A DNA stretch of 64,000 nucleotides from Aminipila sp047974845 (GTDB lineage Bacteria; Bacillota; Clostridia; Peptostreptococcales; Anaerovoracaceae): positions 1 to 64,000 of the forward strand of contig JBKECQ010000040.1 of NCBI GenBank assembly GCA_047974845.1. The letters are read 5' to 3'. Shown one piece after another: positions 33,007 to 42,301 of the stretch; the stretch's first letter is position 1; the number at the start of each line of letters is the position of its first letter. The translations under genes were made by a program, and so were the position numbers. The notes beneath the pieces are model-generated. The model was given only the letters and a program-made list of their open reading frames with translations. It did no database searches and was not told the origin of the DNA.

Positions 33007-33036
33007 ATTATACAATAAGGTGTCAATCAATGTCAA
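33007..33036 (-). promoter_or_regulatory. Promoter of the yneB-like gene
   Basis: On the minus strand TTGACA (33031-33036) and TATAAT (33007-33012) are 18 bases apart, both perfect consensus. No clear LexA box overlaps them. Confidence 0.7.
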
Positions 33037-33112
33037 CCAAATGCTAATAATTTGTTGTCATATGTTTCTTTAATTATGTAAATTCCTTTTTTTTATTTTT
33101 TTGTATAGAAAA

Positions 33113-33158
33113 ACTCCCAGTTTTATTACTACGTTATTTTAGTAATAAAACTGGGAGT
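33113..33158 (-). terminator. Strong terminator downstream of spo0A
   Basis: An 18-bp perfect stem (33113-33130 with 33141-33158) has a 10-base loop; the minus strand continues into TTTTTC. It isolates spo0A from the recombinase gene. Confidence 0.9.
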
Positions 33159-33252
33159 CTTAATATCTTACAAGAATATTTATCATCTCTGTTTTTGCAT
33201 CTTTTCTATAAAATTTATTTCTTATAACGCTAAATTGCATAGATTTCAATTT

Positions 33253-34053
33253 TTATGAGATCTTTCTTTCTAATCTTAACTTATCTGCAATGATTGCAAT
33301 AAATTCCGAATTTGTTGGTTTACCTTTATCATTATGTACTGTGTATCCAAATAAGTTATTAATAGTTTCAATTTTCCCTCTATTCCATGCTACTTCTATT
33401 GCATGTCTTATAGCTCTTTCCACTCTGCTAGGTGTTGTATTATTCAGCTTAGCTATCGCTGGATATAGTTCTTTAGTAACGGCTCCTAATAAATCCATGT
33501 CTCCAACTACCATTGTAATGGCATCTCTTAAATACTGGTACCCTTTAATGTGCGCTGGTACTCCTACTTCGTGAATAATGTTAGTAATATCAACCTCTAA
33601 ATCATTGTTAACTTTTTCAGGTGTTGTATTTACTATTGTTCTAACGTTAGCAAATTTACCTGTTGCTTCTTCCTCCTCCTCGCCAAAAAGCTGATTAATT
33701 CTCTTAGATAACACACCTAAATTAAAAGGTTTCACTAAGTAGTATTCGGCACCAAGTTTCGTTGCCTTCTGTGTGATAGATTCTTGTCCTACAGCCGATA
33801 GCATTATAGTTTTTGGATATTTTGGCAACTCCATGTTATTGATGTTTTCTAAAACTCCAAGACCATCTAAATGCGGCATAATCATGTCTAATATAAGGAC
33901 ATCTGGTAAAAATTTTTTTACACAATCTACAGTTTGGATTCCGTCATTTGCTACAAAGGTAATATCAATATTTTCCTGTTCAGTAAAGTAGTCACTCAGA
34001 ATTTCACAAAAATCCTTATTGTCATCTGCTATTCCGATGCTTATTTTTGTCAT
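33253..34053 (-). CDS. spo0A: Sporulation master regulator Spo0A (266 aa)
   Basis: A receiver domain (residues about 1-125) has the acidic pocket DDN, the phosphorylated Asp in LILDMIMPHLDG and the K in LVKPF. The C-terminal Spo0A DNA-binding domain includes SRVERAIRHAIEVAWNRG. It is phosphorylated to switch on sporulation genes. Two 0A-type boxes lie about 140 bp upstream, indicating autoregulation. The spoIVB-spo0A order is conserved across spore formers. Confidence 0.98.
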   Translation of the reverse strand: MTKISIGIADDNKDFCEILSDYFTEQENIDITFVANDGIQTVDCVKKFLPDVLILDMIMPHLDGLGVLENINNMELPKYPKTIMLSAVGQESITQKATKLGAEYYLVKPFNLGVLSKRINQLFGEEEEEATGKFANVRTIVNTTPEKVNNDLEVDITNIIHEVGVPAHIKGYQYLRDAITMVVGDMDLLGAVTKELYPAIAKLNNTTPSRVERAIRHAIEVAWNRGKIETINNLFGYTVHNDKGKPTNSEFIAIIADKLRLERKIS

Positions 34054-34187
34054 AACATATCCCCCTTAAATTCGTAATAATCTTATATGATTATTATCTT
34101 TCTTAGCAATTACTCCAGCATATATTAATTTATACTGTTTAAAGATTTTATGCAACACAAACTTTCAGAAAATATGCAAAATTTCCG

Positions 34188-35279
34188 TCACCTCTCGACA
34201 TTATTCGACATTTGCTCTTCTAGCATCCACTCTATAAATATACCATATCCTTTCTGCGGATTGTTGACAAATACATGGGTTACGGCTCCTACCAGTCTTC
34301 CATTTTGAATAATAGGACTACCACTCATTCCTTGAACTATTCCTCCGCTCTTTTGCAAAAGTCTATCATCTGTTACTTTTATTGTCATACTTTTCGTATT
34401 CGGTTTATTTTGTCTATTAACCTTTTCAATTTCAATTTCATAACATTCGACTTGGTTATTGTCTAAAGTCGTCAATATATATGCCGGGCCCGGTTTAACA
34501 AAATCCTGATACCCTACAGGTAATGGTTTATCAAAATACGGAGAATCCGTTTTTTCATATAACTTTCCAAATATACCAAACTCTGTATTTTTATTCAAGC
34601 TTCCAAGTGGGTCATCCGCTTCATAGAAAATACCTCTTATTTCCCCCGGTTCTCCTACTTTTCCCTGTTTTACAGATTCAACCTTTGAATTTACTAATTC
34701 ACCGTCAGCAACCGAAAGAATAGAACCTGTTTCCGGATCTGTAATAGCATGGCCTAAGGCTCCATAGTTATTGTTTTGTGGGTCGTAAAAAGTTAAAGTT
34801 CCAATACCTGCAGTTTTATCCTTAACCCATATTCCAAGCTTATACATATTATCTGATTTAGCAACTACAGGGGTTAAACTGATTTCCATAATGTCATTTT
34901 TTCTCTGAAGCTTTAATAAAACTTCACCTCTGGTTTTGTTGACAATGGATTGAACTTCTGTAGCTCTATATACTTTCTGTCCATTTATCTCAAGTATTGT
35001 ATCACCAATTTGAAGTCCTGACAATATCCCCGGATTAACAACTTCACCTGTGATAGTTTCAATTTCTTGAAGTCCCACAATAAGAACCCCTTTTACATCC
35101 ATCTTTACTCCGATGGACTGCCCTCCAGGCATTAACACTTTCTCAGACACAACATTTACGGTCGTCGTTGTTGGTTGATCACTATGCTTCACATAAAATG
35201 AAACACCTGTTACCACTGCAATTAAAAGCACAAACACACAAAAACTCTTTGCAATACCGTTTAATTTAATTTTGTTCAT
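34188..35279 (-). CDS. spoIVB: SpoIVB serine peptidase, S55 family (363 aa)
   Basis: An N-terminal membrane anchor (about residues 10-30) is followed by a PDZ domain (near 105-160) and the S55 peptidase domain with catalytic Ser in VQGMSGSPIIQNG. It is secreted from the forespore and triggers pro-sigma-K processing. The ATG at 35279 follows AGGAG; a TTG two codons earlier is possible. The BofC-like gene just upstream is a likely functional partner. Confidence 0.95.
   Translation of the reverse strand: MNKIKLNGIAKSFCVFVLLIAVVTGVSFYVKHSDQPTTTTVNVVSEKVLMPGGQSIGVKMDVKGVLIVGLQEIETITGEVVNPGILSGLQIGDTILEINGQKVYRATEVQSIVNKTRGEVLLKLQRKNDIMEISLTPVVAKSDNMYKLGIWVKDKTAGIGTLTFYDPQNNNYGALGHAITDPETGSILSVADGELVNSKVESVKQGKVGEPGEIRGIFYEADDPLGSLNKNTEFGIFGKLYEKTDSPYFDKPLPVGYQDFVKPGPAYILTTLDNNQVECYEIEIEKVNRQNKPNTKSMTIKVTDDRLLQKSGGIVQGMSGSPIIQNGRLVGAVTHVFVNNPQKGYGIFIEWMLEEQMSNNVER
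34194..34210 (-). promoter_or_regulatory. Two tandem Spo0A-box-like sites upstream of spo0A
   Basis: On the minus strand TGTCGAA (34210-34204) and TGTCGAG (34200-34194) lie 10 bases apart. They are part of the last codons of spoIVB. The known 0A box core is TGTCGAA. They would allow Spo0A~P to control its own promoter. Confidence 0.6.
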
Positions 35280-35293
35280 AAACAAACTAACTC

Positions 35294-35749
35294 CTAGCTC
35301 TCAAAATCTTGTAATAATTCCAATAGTTCATCTTCGGACTTCACAATGACACCTTCCGAAAATAATTCTTGATCCTCTTTACCTAGCATCGAAAAAAGTA
35401 TATCCGTAGTTCTTAGTAAAGATTCATTGCCTTCACTATCATACTGATAGACTTTTATAATGCCGTCGGATTCCTTAACTAAATAATATTCACAGGTTTC
35501 ATTTTCTTGAGTATTATTTAAATTATTTTCATCATTTTCTTCATTTGCATATTTTTTGTCATCATAACTATTTTTTTGGTCATCAACATTTTGAGTAACT
35601 GTCTTTTTAACATCAGCTGCAATGTTTTCTGCTTCTGCTTCTTCCGGAGCGCTTATTAACGCAAACATTAAATATGCCACACCAAATATGGCCACTAGAG
35701 TAATATAAAAACTCTTTCTCTTAAAAATACTTTTTTTTCTTGTAAACAT
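35294..35749 (-). CDS. Membrane-anchored protein with BofC-like C-terminal domain (151 aa)
   Basis: A basic start and one TM helix (about residues 16-34) precede a low-complexity Asp/Asn/Glu linker. The last 65 residues (YYLVKESDGIIKVY to LLELLQDFES) match the pattern of the BofC C-terminal domain. In Bacillus BofC inhibits SpoIVB, which is encoded 9 bp downstream here. Start ATG 35749 follows AGAGGTGG. The assignment to BofC function is inference. Confidence 0.65.
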   Translation of the reverse strand: MFTRKKSIFKRKSFYITLVAIFGVAYLMFALISAPEEAEAENIAADVKKTVTQNVDDQKNSYDDKKYANEENDENNLNNTQENETCEYYLVKESDGIIKVYQYDSEGNESLLRTTDILFSMLGKEDQELFSEGVIVKSEDELLELLQDFES

Positions 35750-35810
35750 TAAAACCACCTCTTACTAAGATAGTTTTAACAAAATTATCTATTTTAAACA
35801 AAAATTCTTA

Positions 35811-36566
35811 TTAAATAGTGATTTTATCTTTATATTTTTTAAAAGTTTGCTCTCCAATGCCTTTTATATTCATTAATTCTTCTATTCTTTGGAAGTTTCC
35901 GTGTTGATCTCGGTAGGAAATAATTTTGCCAGCGGTGGAAGGTCCAATTCCATTTAATGTTTGTAACTCCTGTTCTGTGGCTGTATTTATATTTATTAGG
36001 TTCACACCTTGACCTTGCACAGTGTTCGCATATCCACCGTTTGGTTCGGTTAACGATAATTTTTTTTCGTCTATATTCGTATTGTTCGCTATACCCTGAA
36101 TAATTTCCTCTTTTGTCAGAACTGTTATTTTATCTTGGTCATATAGTATTTTAGCCAAATTTAAATTGCTGGTATCTGCATCTTGCCTAAGCCCACCTGC
36201 TTTTTCTATTGCCTCATACATCCTCATACCGCTATGAAGTTCATATACATATGGATTGTTAACTGCTCCTCTAATATCCACATAAATCTTGTTGGTTTGC
36301 GCATTATCTTTATTCGTATCAGCTTCACCATTTGCCTGTGCTGTTTGAGTTTCATTATTCATGTCATAATCTATGTCATAATTATTTAAATCGAGCTCTT
36401 TTTCATTCATAAGTCTAAAACTATTATTGTCAGAATTTGAATCTCTAATGCAAAAAACAAAAAAGGCAACAACAAGCAATATAAGTGCTGCTGTTACCTT
36501 CAAAATCGTTTTATTGTGAATTTTAATAAAGTTTTCAATAAAATCCCTGTTGACATAACACTTCAT
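35811..36566 (-). CDS. comEA: ComEA-family DNA-binding competence protein (251 aa)
   Basis: One N-terminal TM helix (about residues 20-40), an acidic linker, a SLBB domain (IYVDIRGAVNNPYVYEL) and a C-terminal helix-hairpin-helix pair (LNGIGPSTAGKIISYR, MNIKGIGEQTFKKY) give the full ComEA layout. It binds incoming DNA outside the membrane. The ATG at 36566 follows TGGGGG; a longer frame begins at 36596. No comEC is adjacent. Confidence 0.92.
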   Translation of the reverse strand: MKCYVNRDFIENFIKIHNKTILKVTAALILLVVAFFVFCIRDSNSDNNSFRLMNEKELDLNNYDIDYDMNNETQTAQANGEADTNKDNAQTNKIYVDIRGAVNNPYVYELHSGMRMYEAIEKAGGLRQDADTSNLNLAKILYDQDKITVLTKEEIIQGIANNTNIDEKKLSLTEPNGGYANTVQGQGVNLININTATEQELQTLNGIGPSTAGKIISYRDQHGNFQRIEELMNIKGIGEQTFKKYKDKITI

Positions 36567-36653
36567 AACATACCCCCAAATAAAATGTAAAAACAATGTT
36601 TTATTTACTTTATTTTACATTTATTCTATATGTATGTCAACCTTTATTTGTAA

Positions 36654-37340
36654 TTATATGGAAAACCCATTGGAGAAATTTATCTTTTTCCTCATAACTT
36701 CAATATTATATCGGGAAACTTCCAAATCAAAGAATCTGATTATGGCATCGATTAATAATTCAGGACTTAGGTTAGATTCACTACCGGCATCCAAAAGTGT
36801 GGAAATAATCAGTTGATTATTTAAATATGAAAAATCAAGTTTAATTATTTTATTTTTTATATCTACATCTGCCATTTGTTTTGATTTCTTTTGTCTCTTC
36901 TGTACAATAATACACTTTTGAGCCAGGAAGCTTTCACAAGCTTCTTTTATTTCCATGTTTCTTAAAGCGTTTTCCTCACAAGGAATACCTATTAGATATT
37001 CTGCTGATACAGTTAGTGCCGCTAGACTCTTACCTTCCAACATATATTCCGTGCAATCCATAATTTTAAGCCCAGTTGGCATGATTGCATCCAGCTTTTC
37101 CTTTATTTCAGTAGCTTCCATTGGCTTGATTGTTTCAAATTCTAAAATTTCAGCAATACTTGAATATCCTAAAGAAAGCGGTTGTGCAAACCCCATCTTT
37201 GGATGGGGATTAAAGCCCTGAGAATATGCTAACTTTATATCTACTCTTTTAAAGCTTCTCTTAAACAGTCTCAATAAATCTAAATGTGACGTATATTTGA
37301 AAAATCCTTCTTTGGAGAATTTTAGTACATACTTAGCCAT
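36654..37340 (-). CDS. DUF2344 radical-SAM-linked protein, TIGR03936 (228 aa)
   Basis: The start YVLKFSKEGFFKYTSHLDLLRLFKR and SQGFNPHPKMGFAQPLSLGY are the family signature. It is always encoded beside the TIGR03960 radical-SAM protein, here overlapping by 8 bp; the pair's substrate is unknown. ATG 37340 with GGAGGG upstream is preferred over the ATG-like start at 37358. Confidence 0.9.
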   Translation of the reverse strand: MAKYVLKFSKEGFFKYTSHLDLLRLFKRSFKRVDIKLAYSQGFNPHPKMGFAQPLSLGYSSIAEILEFETIKPMEATEIKEKLDAIMPTGLKIMDCTEYMLEGKSLAALTVSAEYLIGIPCEENALRNMEIKEACESFLAQKCIIVQKRQKKSKQMADVDIKNKIIKLDFSYLNNQLIISTLLDAGSESNLSPELLIDAIIRFFDLEVSRYNIEVMRKKINFSNGFSI

Positions 37341-39180
37341 TAATACCCTCCATTTCACACTTTACATTTTTGTTCATGCCGCAACCAACACAGCCTTTTC
37401 TGCAATCCTGTGTTGTTACCTCCCTTTTGGCTTTTTCGTTTTCACTTTTCAAAAATTCTTTTGTAACACCACAGTCAATAATATCCCAAGGTAAAATTTC
37501 ATCGTAACTTCTTTCTCTGGTTGTGTAAAATTCCTTATCAATGCCTGTTTCTTCAAAAGCTTTCATCCATTCCTCATATTTAAAATGTTCTGTCCATCCA
37601 TCAAATTTACAACCAAGTTCAAAAGCTTTAATCAATACTTCACCGGTTCTCCTATCACCTCTGGCAAAAACCGCTTCTAATACACTTGTTTGTGTACCAT
37701 GGTAGTTAAAGGTTACCCCCTTAATCGGTCTTAGCTTACCTCTTAGATAATCATGTTTTTCACTAAACTGCTCCGGTGAATCTTGCGCCATCCACTGAAA
37801 CGGAGTATGTGCCTTAGGTACAAAGTTTGATGCACTTACAGTCACGTTGAATCTTCCTTTTCCGTTAATATTTTTATTCATCTCAATAATTCTTGAGGCA
37901 ATCTCATATATTCCGTCCAAGTCTTCAAAAGTTTCAGTAGGTAACCCGTTCATAAAATATAGTTTTATATTTTTCCATCCAAGTTCTAAAGCTTGTTCAA
38001 CTGAGTTATAAATATTTTCTTCTGTGATACATTTATTAATAACATCTCTAAGTCTTTGTGACCCTGCCTCAGGAGCAAAGGTAAGTCCTGATTTTTTATA
38101 ACCTTGTATTTCTTCTAAAACCTTAAAAGAAAAAGAGTCCAATCTCAAAGAAGGCAAAGATAGTGATACATTATTTTCCTTGCACATACCCATAAGGTTT
38201 GTTGCCAAATCTTCAAACTTAGAATAATCACTGGTTGAGAGAGATAATAACGATAGCTCTTCATGCCCTGTATTTTTAAGTTGCTGTTTTGCTATTTCCT
38301 CAATTAATGCCATTCTTCTTTCTCTTACAGGCCTATAAATTATACCTGCCTGGCAGAACCTACATCCTCTTGTACAACCTCTAAATGTTTCAACTACAGA
38401 TCTGTCATGAACAGTTTCTATAAATGGAACGATTGGATCCACCGGAAAATCTATTTCATTAATATCCGGTATTATACACCTCAACACTCTATCAGGAGCT
38501 TCATCATAAAGCTTGTCCACTTTTATTATAGTTCCATCTTCTCCATATACAGGATTATAAAAAGACGGAATATATACACCCTGAAGTTTTGAGACTCTCT
38601 TATAAAAAGCTTCTCTACTTTCTCCCATATTTTTAGATTGCTGATACTTATTAAATAATTCAATAAGGATTTCTTCTCCGTCGCCTATTAAAAATATATC
38701 AACAATGTCAGCTAACGGCTCCGGATTGTAAGCACAAGGACCCCCTGCAATTACAATAGGATGTTCTTCGGTTCTATCCTTTTTTCGTAAAGGAATGCCA
38801 CCAAGATCTAAAATATTTAGCACGTTTGTAAATGACAATTCATACTGAAGTGTAAATCCAACAAAATCCATTTCATTTATAGGAGTTTTTGTTTCAAGTG
38901 TAAACAGAGGAATATTTTCCTCCCTTAAAAGTTCTTCCATATCAAGACCCGGGCAAAATACACGCTCACAAAAAATATTATTTTCCTTGTTAAGAACATT
39001 ATATAAAATTTGCAGGCCCAAATATGACATCCCTATCTCATATACATCCGGAAATGCAAAACAGAAACGAGTCATCTCCGCTGTTATTTCTTTTTTTGCA
39101 CTGTTAAGTTCACCGCCTATATATCTAGCAGGCTTTTCCACTCTTTTAAGAATGTTATCTAAATTCAAACTTAAACTCAT
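37333..39180 (-). CDS. Radical-SAM protein with B12-binding-like N-terminus, TIGR03960 (615 aa)
   Basis: A cobalamin-binding-like N-terminal domain (AFPDVYEIGMSYLGLQ) precedes the radical-SAM core with the CxxxCxxC cluster in FRGCTRGCRFCQAG (near residue 270). A Cys-rich C-terminal tail (CRKGCVGCGMNKNVKC) may bind a second cluster or metal. Function in the pair with TIGR03936 is not established. Confidence 0.92.
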   Translation of the reverse strand: MSLSLNLDNILKRVEKPARYIGGELNSAKKEITAEMTRFCFAFPDVYEIGMSYLGLQILYNVLNKENNIFCERVFCPGLDMEELLREENIPLFTLETKTPINEMDFVGFTLQYELSFTNVLNILDLGGIPLRKKDRTEEHPIVIAGGPCAYNPEPLADIVDIFLIGDGEEILIELFNKYQQSKNMGESREAFYKRVSKLQGVYIPSFYNPVYGEDGTIIKVDKLYDEAPDRVLRCIIPDINEIDFPVDPIVPFIETVHDRSVVETFRGCTRGCRFCQAGIIYRPVRERRMALIEEIAKQQLKNTGHEELSLLSLSTSDYSKFEDLATNLMGMCKENNVSLSLPSLRLDSFSFKVLEEIQGYKKSGLTFAPEAGSQRLRDVINKCITEENIYNSVEQALELGWKNIKLYFMNGLPTETFEDLDGIYEIASRIIEMNKNINGKGRFNVTVSASNFVPKAHTPFQWMAQDSPEQFSEKHDYLRGKLRPIKGVTFNYHGTQTSVLEAVFARGDRRTGEVLIKAFELGCKFDGWTEHFKYEEWMKAFEETGIDKEFYTTRERSYDEILPWDIIDCGVTKEFLKSENEKAKREVTTQDCRKGCVGCGMNKNVKCEMEGING

Positions 39181-39186
39181 ATACTA

Positions 39187-39720
39187 TTACCTTTCTTTAC
39201 TCATTAACTCATCTATTGTAATGCCAAGCCTTTTTTCAATCTTAGAAATAAGAATTTCTGTTTCTTCTTGTTTTTTTCTAATTCTTTTTATAGAGTCCGG
39301 CCTATCTTTTACTTTTTCTATTACATAATCCATTCTATCGGACAAACCTACATATTTGTCCTCTTTTACAACTCTGTCGCCAAAGCACACCAAGTCCGCC
39401 TCATTAAGAGAATCCACTTCCTTATTCATATCGTAGGTCATATGAACATTTATTATTGCCGCTTCATCTTCATAGCCTAACATCCTAGCTATATCTGCAC
39501 CTATTATTTCATGATGCTCCTCAACTCTTGCAATATCATGAATAAGTGCAGCACCTCTAATTAAATCTATATTTAAATTTCCTCCATGTTCATTTAGCAA
39601 CTTAGCAAGTTTTACTGCGGTTTCAGCAACTGCCTCACAATGCCTGATAACATGAGGGGGTGTATTATATTTTTTAAGTAACTCATAACATTCTTCAACT
39701 GTTATATTCTTTTGTGACAT
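39187..39720 (-). CDS. HD-domain (HDIG-type) phosphohydrolase (177 aa)
   Basis: Metal ligands fit an HD domain: H in HVIRHCEAVAE, the HD pair in ALIHDIAR, the H of EEHHEIIG and a distal D in CFGDRVV. A nucleotide or phosphodiester substrate is likely but unknown. The frame opens with TTG at 39738, but AAAGGGCGGG places the start at ATG 39720. It is 6 bp upstream of the radical-SAM pair in the same operon. Confidence 0.85.
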   Translation of the reverse strand: MSQKNITVEECYELLKKYNTPPHVIRHCEAVAETAVKLAKLLNEHGGNLNIDLIRGAALIHDIARVEEHHEIIGADIARMLGYEDEAAIINVHMTYDMNKEVDSLNEADLVCFGDRVVKEDKYVGLSDRMDYVIEKVKDRPDSIKRIRKKQEETEILISKIEKRLGITIDELMSKER

Positions 39721-39771
39721 AAAAACCCGCCCTTTCAAGGATAAAATGAAAAAATATAATTAGCGCAATAA

Positions 39772-40029
39772 TTATATCACATCTTCTCTATATTGCTCCA
39801 TAGTTTCCTCTGTATATTGTATTGCTCCCATGGTTTTATCTTTCAATTGAGCCAATTGATTAAAAAAGTTTAAACAATGATCCTTAATGTCTCTGGCTGA
39901 ATAATCTTTAAGTATTTCCGCTTCTGCTCTAGCTGTTAAGGTGTGAATAAGTTGGTTTTCACAAGCTTGACAGCTCACAAAAATAATTCCAATACATATA
40001 CACGTTATAGTTTGTTTTATAATTCCCAT
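39772..40029 (-). CDS. Unknown small protein with N-terminal hydrophobic segment (85 aa)
   Basis: A longer frame starts at 40083, but GGAGGAATGG directly precedes the ATG at 40029. Residues 5-22 are hydrophobic and followed by CQAC, which could act as a signal or lipid-attachment region. The rest is an amphipathic helix with acidic residues. No family recognised. Confidence 0.6.
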   Translation of the reverse strand: MGIIKQTITCICIGIIFVSCQACENQLIHTLTARAEAEILKDYSARDIKDHCLNFFNQLAQLKDKTMGAIQYTEETMEQYREDVI

Positions 40030-40110
40030 AATTCCATTCCTCCATACTTTTATTAATACGTTAAGTATGAAAAAATAGACCAACTAACACCTACAAAACG
40101 TGGTGTAGTC

Positions 40111-40164
40111 GGGGAATTACTGTATAAGACTTGCGCACCCTATCATAGATACGGGCAAGGCTTT
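40111..40164 (+). repeat. Dispersed intergenic hairpin repeat, copy B
   Basis: GGGGAATTACTGTATAAGAC, then TTGCGCACCCTATCATAGAT and ACGGGCAAGGCTTTAA, parallel the copies near 62.7 kb. A partial second right arm, GGGCAAGGCTTTAA, follows at 40168-40181. It lies in the gap between obg and the small unknown gene. Confidence 0.7.
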
Positions 40165-40185
40165 AATGGGCAAGGCTTTAACAAA

Positions 40186-40234
40186 GTAAGGGGCTACTGC
40201 AATATACAATTTTTATATTACAATACCCCCTTAC
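40186..40234 (-). terminator. Terminator downstream of obg
   Basis: GTAAGGGG and CCCCTTAC arms, with further pairing inside (TGCAATATA/TATATTACA), form a long hairpin just after the obg stop. On the minus strand it is followed by TTTGTT. Confidence 0.6.
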
Positions 40235-40242
40235 TCCAATGT

Positions 40243-41538
40243 TTAATACTCTTCCCAGTATTCAAACTCATAGTCAAATATTCTTATGGTGTCACCTTCA
40301 TCTAGTCCCATTTCCTTAAGTTCTTCCAGCGCACCTTTCTTTTCAATATATTTATACAAATATCTCAAAGAACCACTATCATTAAAGTTTGTTGAATCGA
40401 AAATCTTTCTAAGCTGTTTTCCAGTCAATTGATATACGCCGTCATCACCTTTGGAAACATATACTTCTTTAAAGTCTTCATCCACTTCATCCTTTTCAAA
40501 ATCGAAGAATTCTATTACTTCTTCTTCAGTTCCTTCTTCTGCAAGCTTATCTAACATAGTTGCAGCTTCTGCAAGAAGGTCATGAATACCAACGTTAATT
40601 GGCGCTGAAACCGGAAATACCTTAATTCCTTTGTCCTCTACATATTTTTTAAATTCTAAATATTGAGGGTCATCTTCTTCAATCATGTCCATTTTGTTTG
40701 CGGCAACAATCTGAGGCTTTAATGAAAGTTTATCATTATATAATTTTAGCTCATTATTAATTTTATCAAAATCTTCAATTGGATTTCTGCCTTCTGATCC
40801 GGAAATATCCACAACATGTATAAGAACCTTCGTTCTTTCTATATGTTTTAGGAAATAATGTCCTAATCCTGCACCTTCATGTGCACCCTCTATAATCCCT
40901 GCAATATCTGCAATAACAAAACCATTATCAAAGATTTCAACTACCCCTAAGTTTGGTGTAATTGTAGTAAAATGATAATTTGCTATTTTAGGGTTTGAGT
41001 TTGTTGACACTGATAATATAGTTGATTTTCCTACATTAGGAAATCCAACTAATCCAACATCTGCAATCAGTTTCATTTCCAGTATAATACTTCTTTCCTT
41101 AGCAAAACCACCGGATTCAGCAAAGTTAGGGGCTTGACGTACAGAGTTCTTAAAATGAACATTACCCTTTCCGCCTTTACCGCCTTTTGCAGCAATAAAG
41201 CTATCACCTGATTTTACCAAGTCTTTCATAATTAGTCCTGATTCTTCATCTATTACAACAGTTCCTGGCGGTACTTTAATAATAAGATCCTCACCTTTTT
41301 TACCGAATCTTTTCTTTTTCATACCGTTCTGTCCATCTTCAGCTTCATATTTTCTTTTATATCTAAAATCCATAAGAGTTCTAAGACTTGCATCAGCCAT
41401 AAAGATGACATCTCCACCTTTACCACCGTCACCACCATCCGGGCCGCCTTCAGGTACAAATGGTTCTCTTCTAAAAGTAACCGCACCATTTCCACCTTTT
41501 CCTGATCTAATGGTTATCTTGGCTCTATCTACAAACAT
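40243..41538 (-). CDS. obg: Ribosome-assembly GTPase Obg/CgtA (431 aa)
   Basis: The glycine-rich Obg fold (residues 1-158: SGKGGNGAVTFRRE, GGDGGKGGD) is followed by the G domain (GFPNVGKST, DIAGIIEGA, NKMD) and a C-terminal OCT domain. It assists 50S maturation and senses (p)ppGpp. It follows rplU-rpmA, the universal order. Confidence 0.97.
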   Translation of the reverse strand: MFVDRAKITIRSGKGGNGAVTFRREPFVPEGGPDGGDGGKGGDVIFMADASLRTLMDFRYKRKYEAEDGQNGMKKKRFGKKGEDLIIKVPPGTVVIDEESGLIMKDLVKSGDSFIAAKGGKGGKGNVHFKNSVRQAPNFAESGGFAKERSIILEMKLIADVGLVGFPNVGKSTILSVSTNSNPKIANYHFTTITPNLGVVEIFDNGFVIADIAGIIEGAHEGAGLGHYFLKHIERTKVLIHVVDISGSEGRNPIEDFDKINNELKLYNDKLSLKPQIVAANKMDMIEEDDPQYLEFKKYVEDKGIKVFPVSAPINVGIHDLLAEAATMLDKLAEEGTEEEVIEFFDFEKDEVDEDFKEVYVSKGDDGVYQLTGKQLRKIFDSTNFNDSGSLRYLYKYIEKKGALEELKEMGLDEGDTIRIFDYEFEYWEEY

Positions 41539-41600
41539 ACCGAGCCTCTCCTTCCTTATTTAAAAAGCCCCTATATATAATAGGGGCTTCCAGAATCAAA

Positions 41601-41861
41601 TTAAGCTTCTTTTGGATATACACTTACTTGCTTTCTTGTTTTGTCATATCTTTCGAACTTTACAGCTCCGTCAATCTTTGCAAATAAAGTATCGTCTCCA
41701 CCAATACCTACGTTGTTACCAGGGTGGAACTTTGTTCCTCTCTGTCTAACTAGGATACTTCCAGCACTTACATACTGACCGTCGCCTCTTTTAACACCTA
41801 AACGTTTGGACTCACTGTCACGACCGTTCTTGGAACTACCTACTCCTTTTTTACTTGCCAT
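41601..41861 (-). CDS. rpmA: Ribosomal protein L27 (86 aa)
   Basis: The sequence MASKKGVGSSKNGRDS is an L27 N-terminus that begins almost directly with the mature part. In most Firmicutes L27 is made with a short N-terminal extension that the protease Prp removes, and prp lies between rplU and rpmA. Neither is present here: the gap to rplU is only 77 bp. Start with GGAGG. Confidence 0.96.
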   Translation of the reverse strand: MASKKGVGSSKNGRDSESKRLGVKRGDGQYVSAGSILVRQRGTKFHPGNNVGIGGDDTLFAKIDGAVKFERYDKTRKQVSVYPKEA

Positions 41862-41938
41862 AGATTACACCTCCTTTTTTACTGTGCTGTCTAACTAATT
41901 TCTTAGTTTAGTATGAAAAAGCCTGTAATGAATTAAAA

Positions 41939-42301
41939 TTATTCTGCTGCTGCTTCAGCTTCAGCTGCTGCTTTAGTTTTTCTAGCTTTTCTAGCAGAAA
42001 CTTTTTCAATTTTAATCATTGTATAAGGCTGTCTGTGTCCTTGCTTCTTTCTGTAGTCTTTTTTAGCTTTGTACTTGAAGATAATAACCTTCTGTCCTTT
42101 GCCGTGCTCAACTACAGTTCCTGCAACATTGCAACTTTCAACGTAAGGAGCACCAACCTTAATTGTTTCTCCATCGCTAAGTAAAAGTACTTTATCAAAA
42201 GTGATTTTTTCACCAGCTTCAATGTCTAACTTTTCAACTGTAATGATATCGCCTTCCTGTACTCTGTACTGCTTTCCGCCTGTTTCGATTACTGCGTACA
42301 T
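41939..42301 (-). CDS. rplU: Ribosomal protein L21 (120 aa)
   Basis: MYAVIETGGKQYRVQEGD and the KKQGHRQPYTMIKIEKV end are diagnostic. The frame is open to 42424, but the ATG at 42301 with GAGG upstream is the true start. A short Ala/Glu-rich tail of about 15 residues extends past the usual L21 end. It is preceded by a likely leader RNA. Confidence 0.96.
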   Translation of the reverse strand: MYAVIETGGKQYRVQEGDIITVEKLDIEAGEKITFDKVLLLSDGETIKVGAPYVESCNVAGTVVEHGKGQKVIIFKYKAKKDYRKKQGHRQPYTMIKIEKVSARKARKTKAAAEAEAAAE

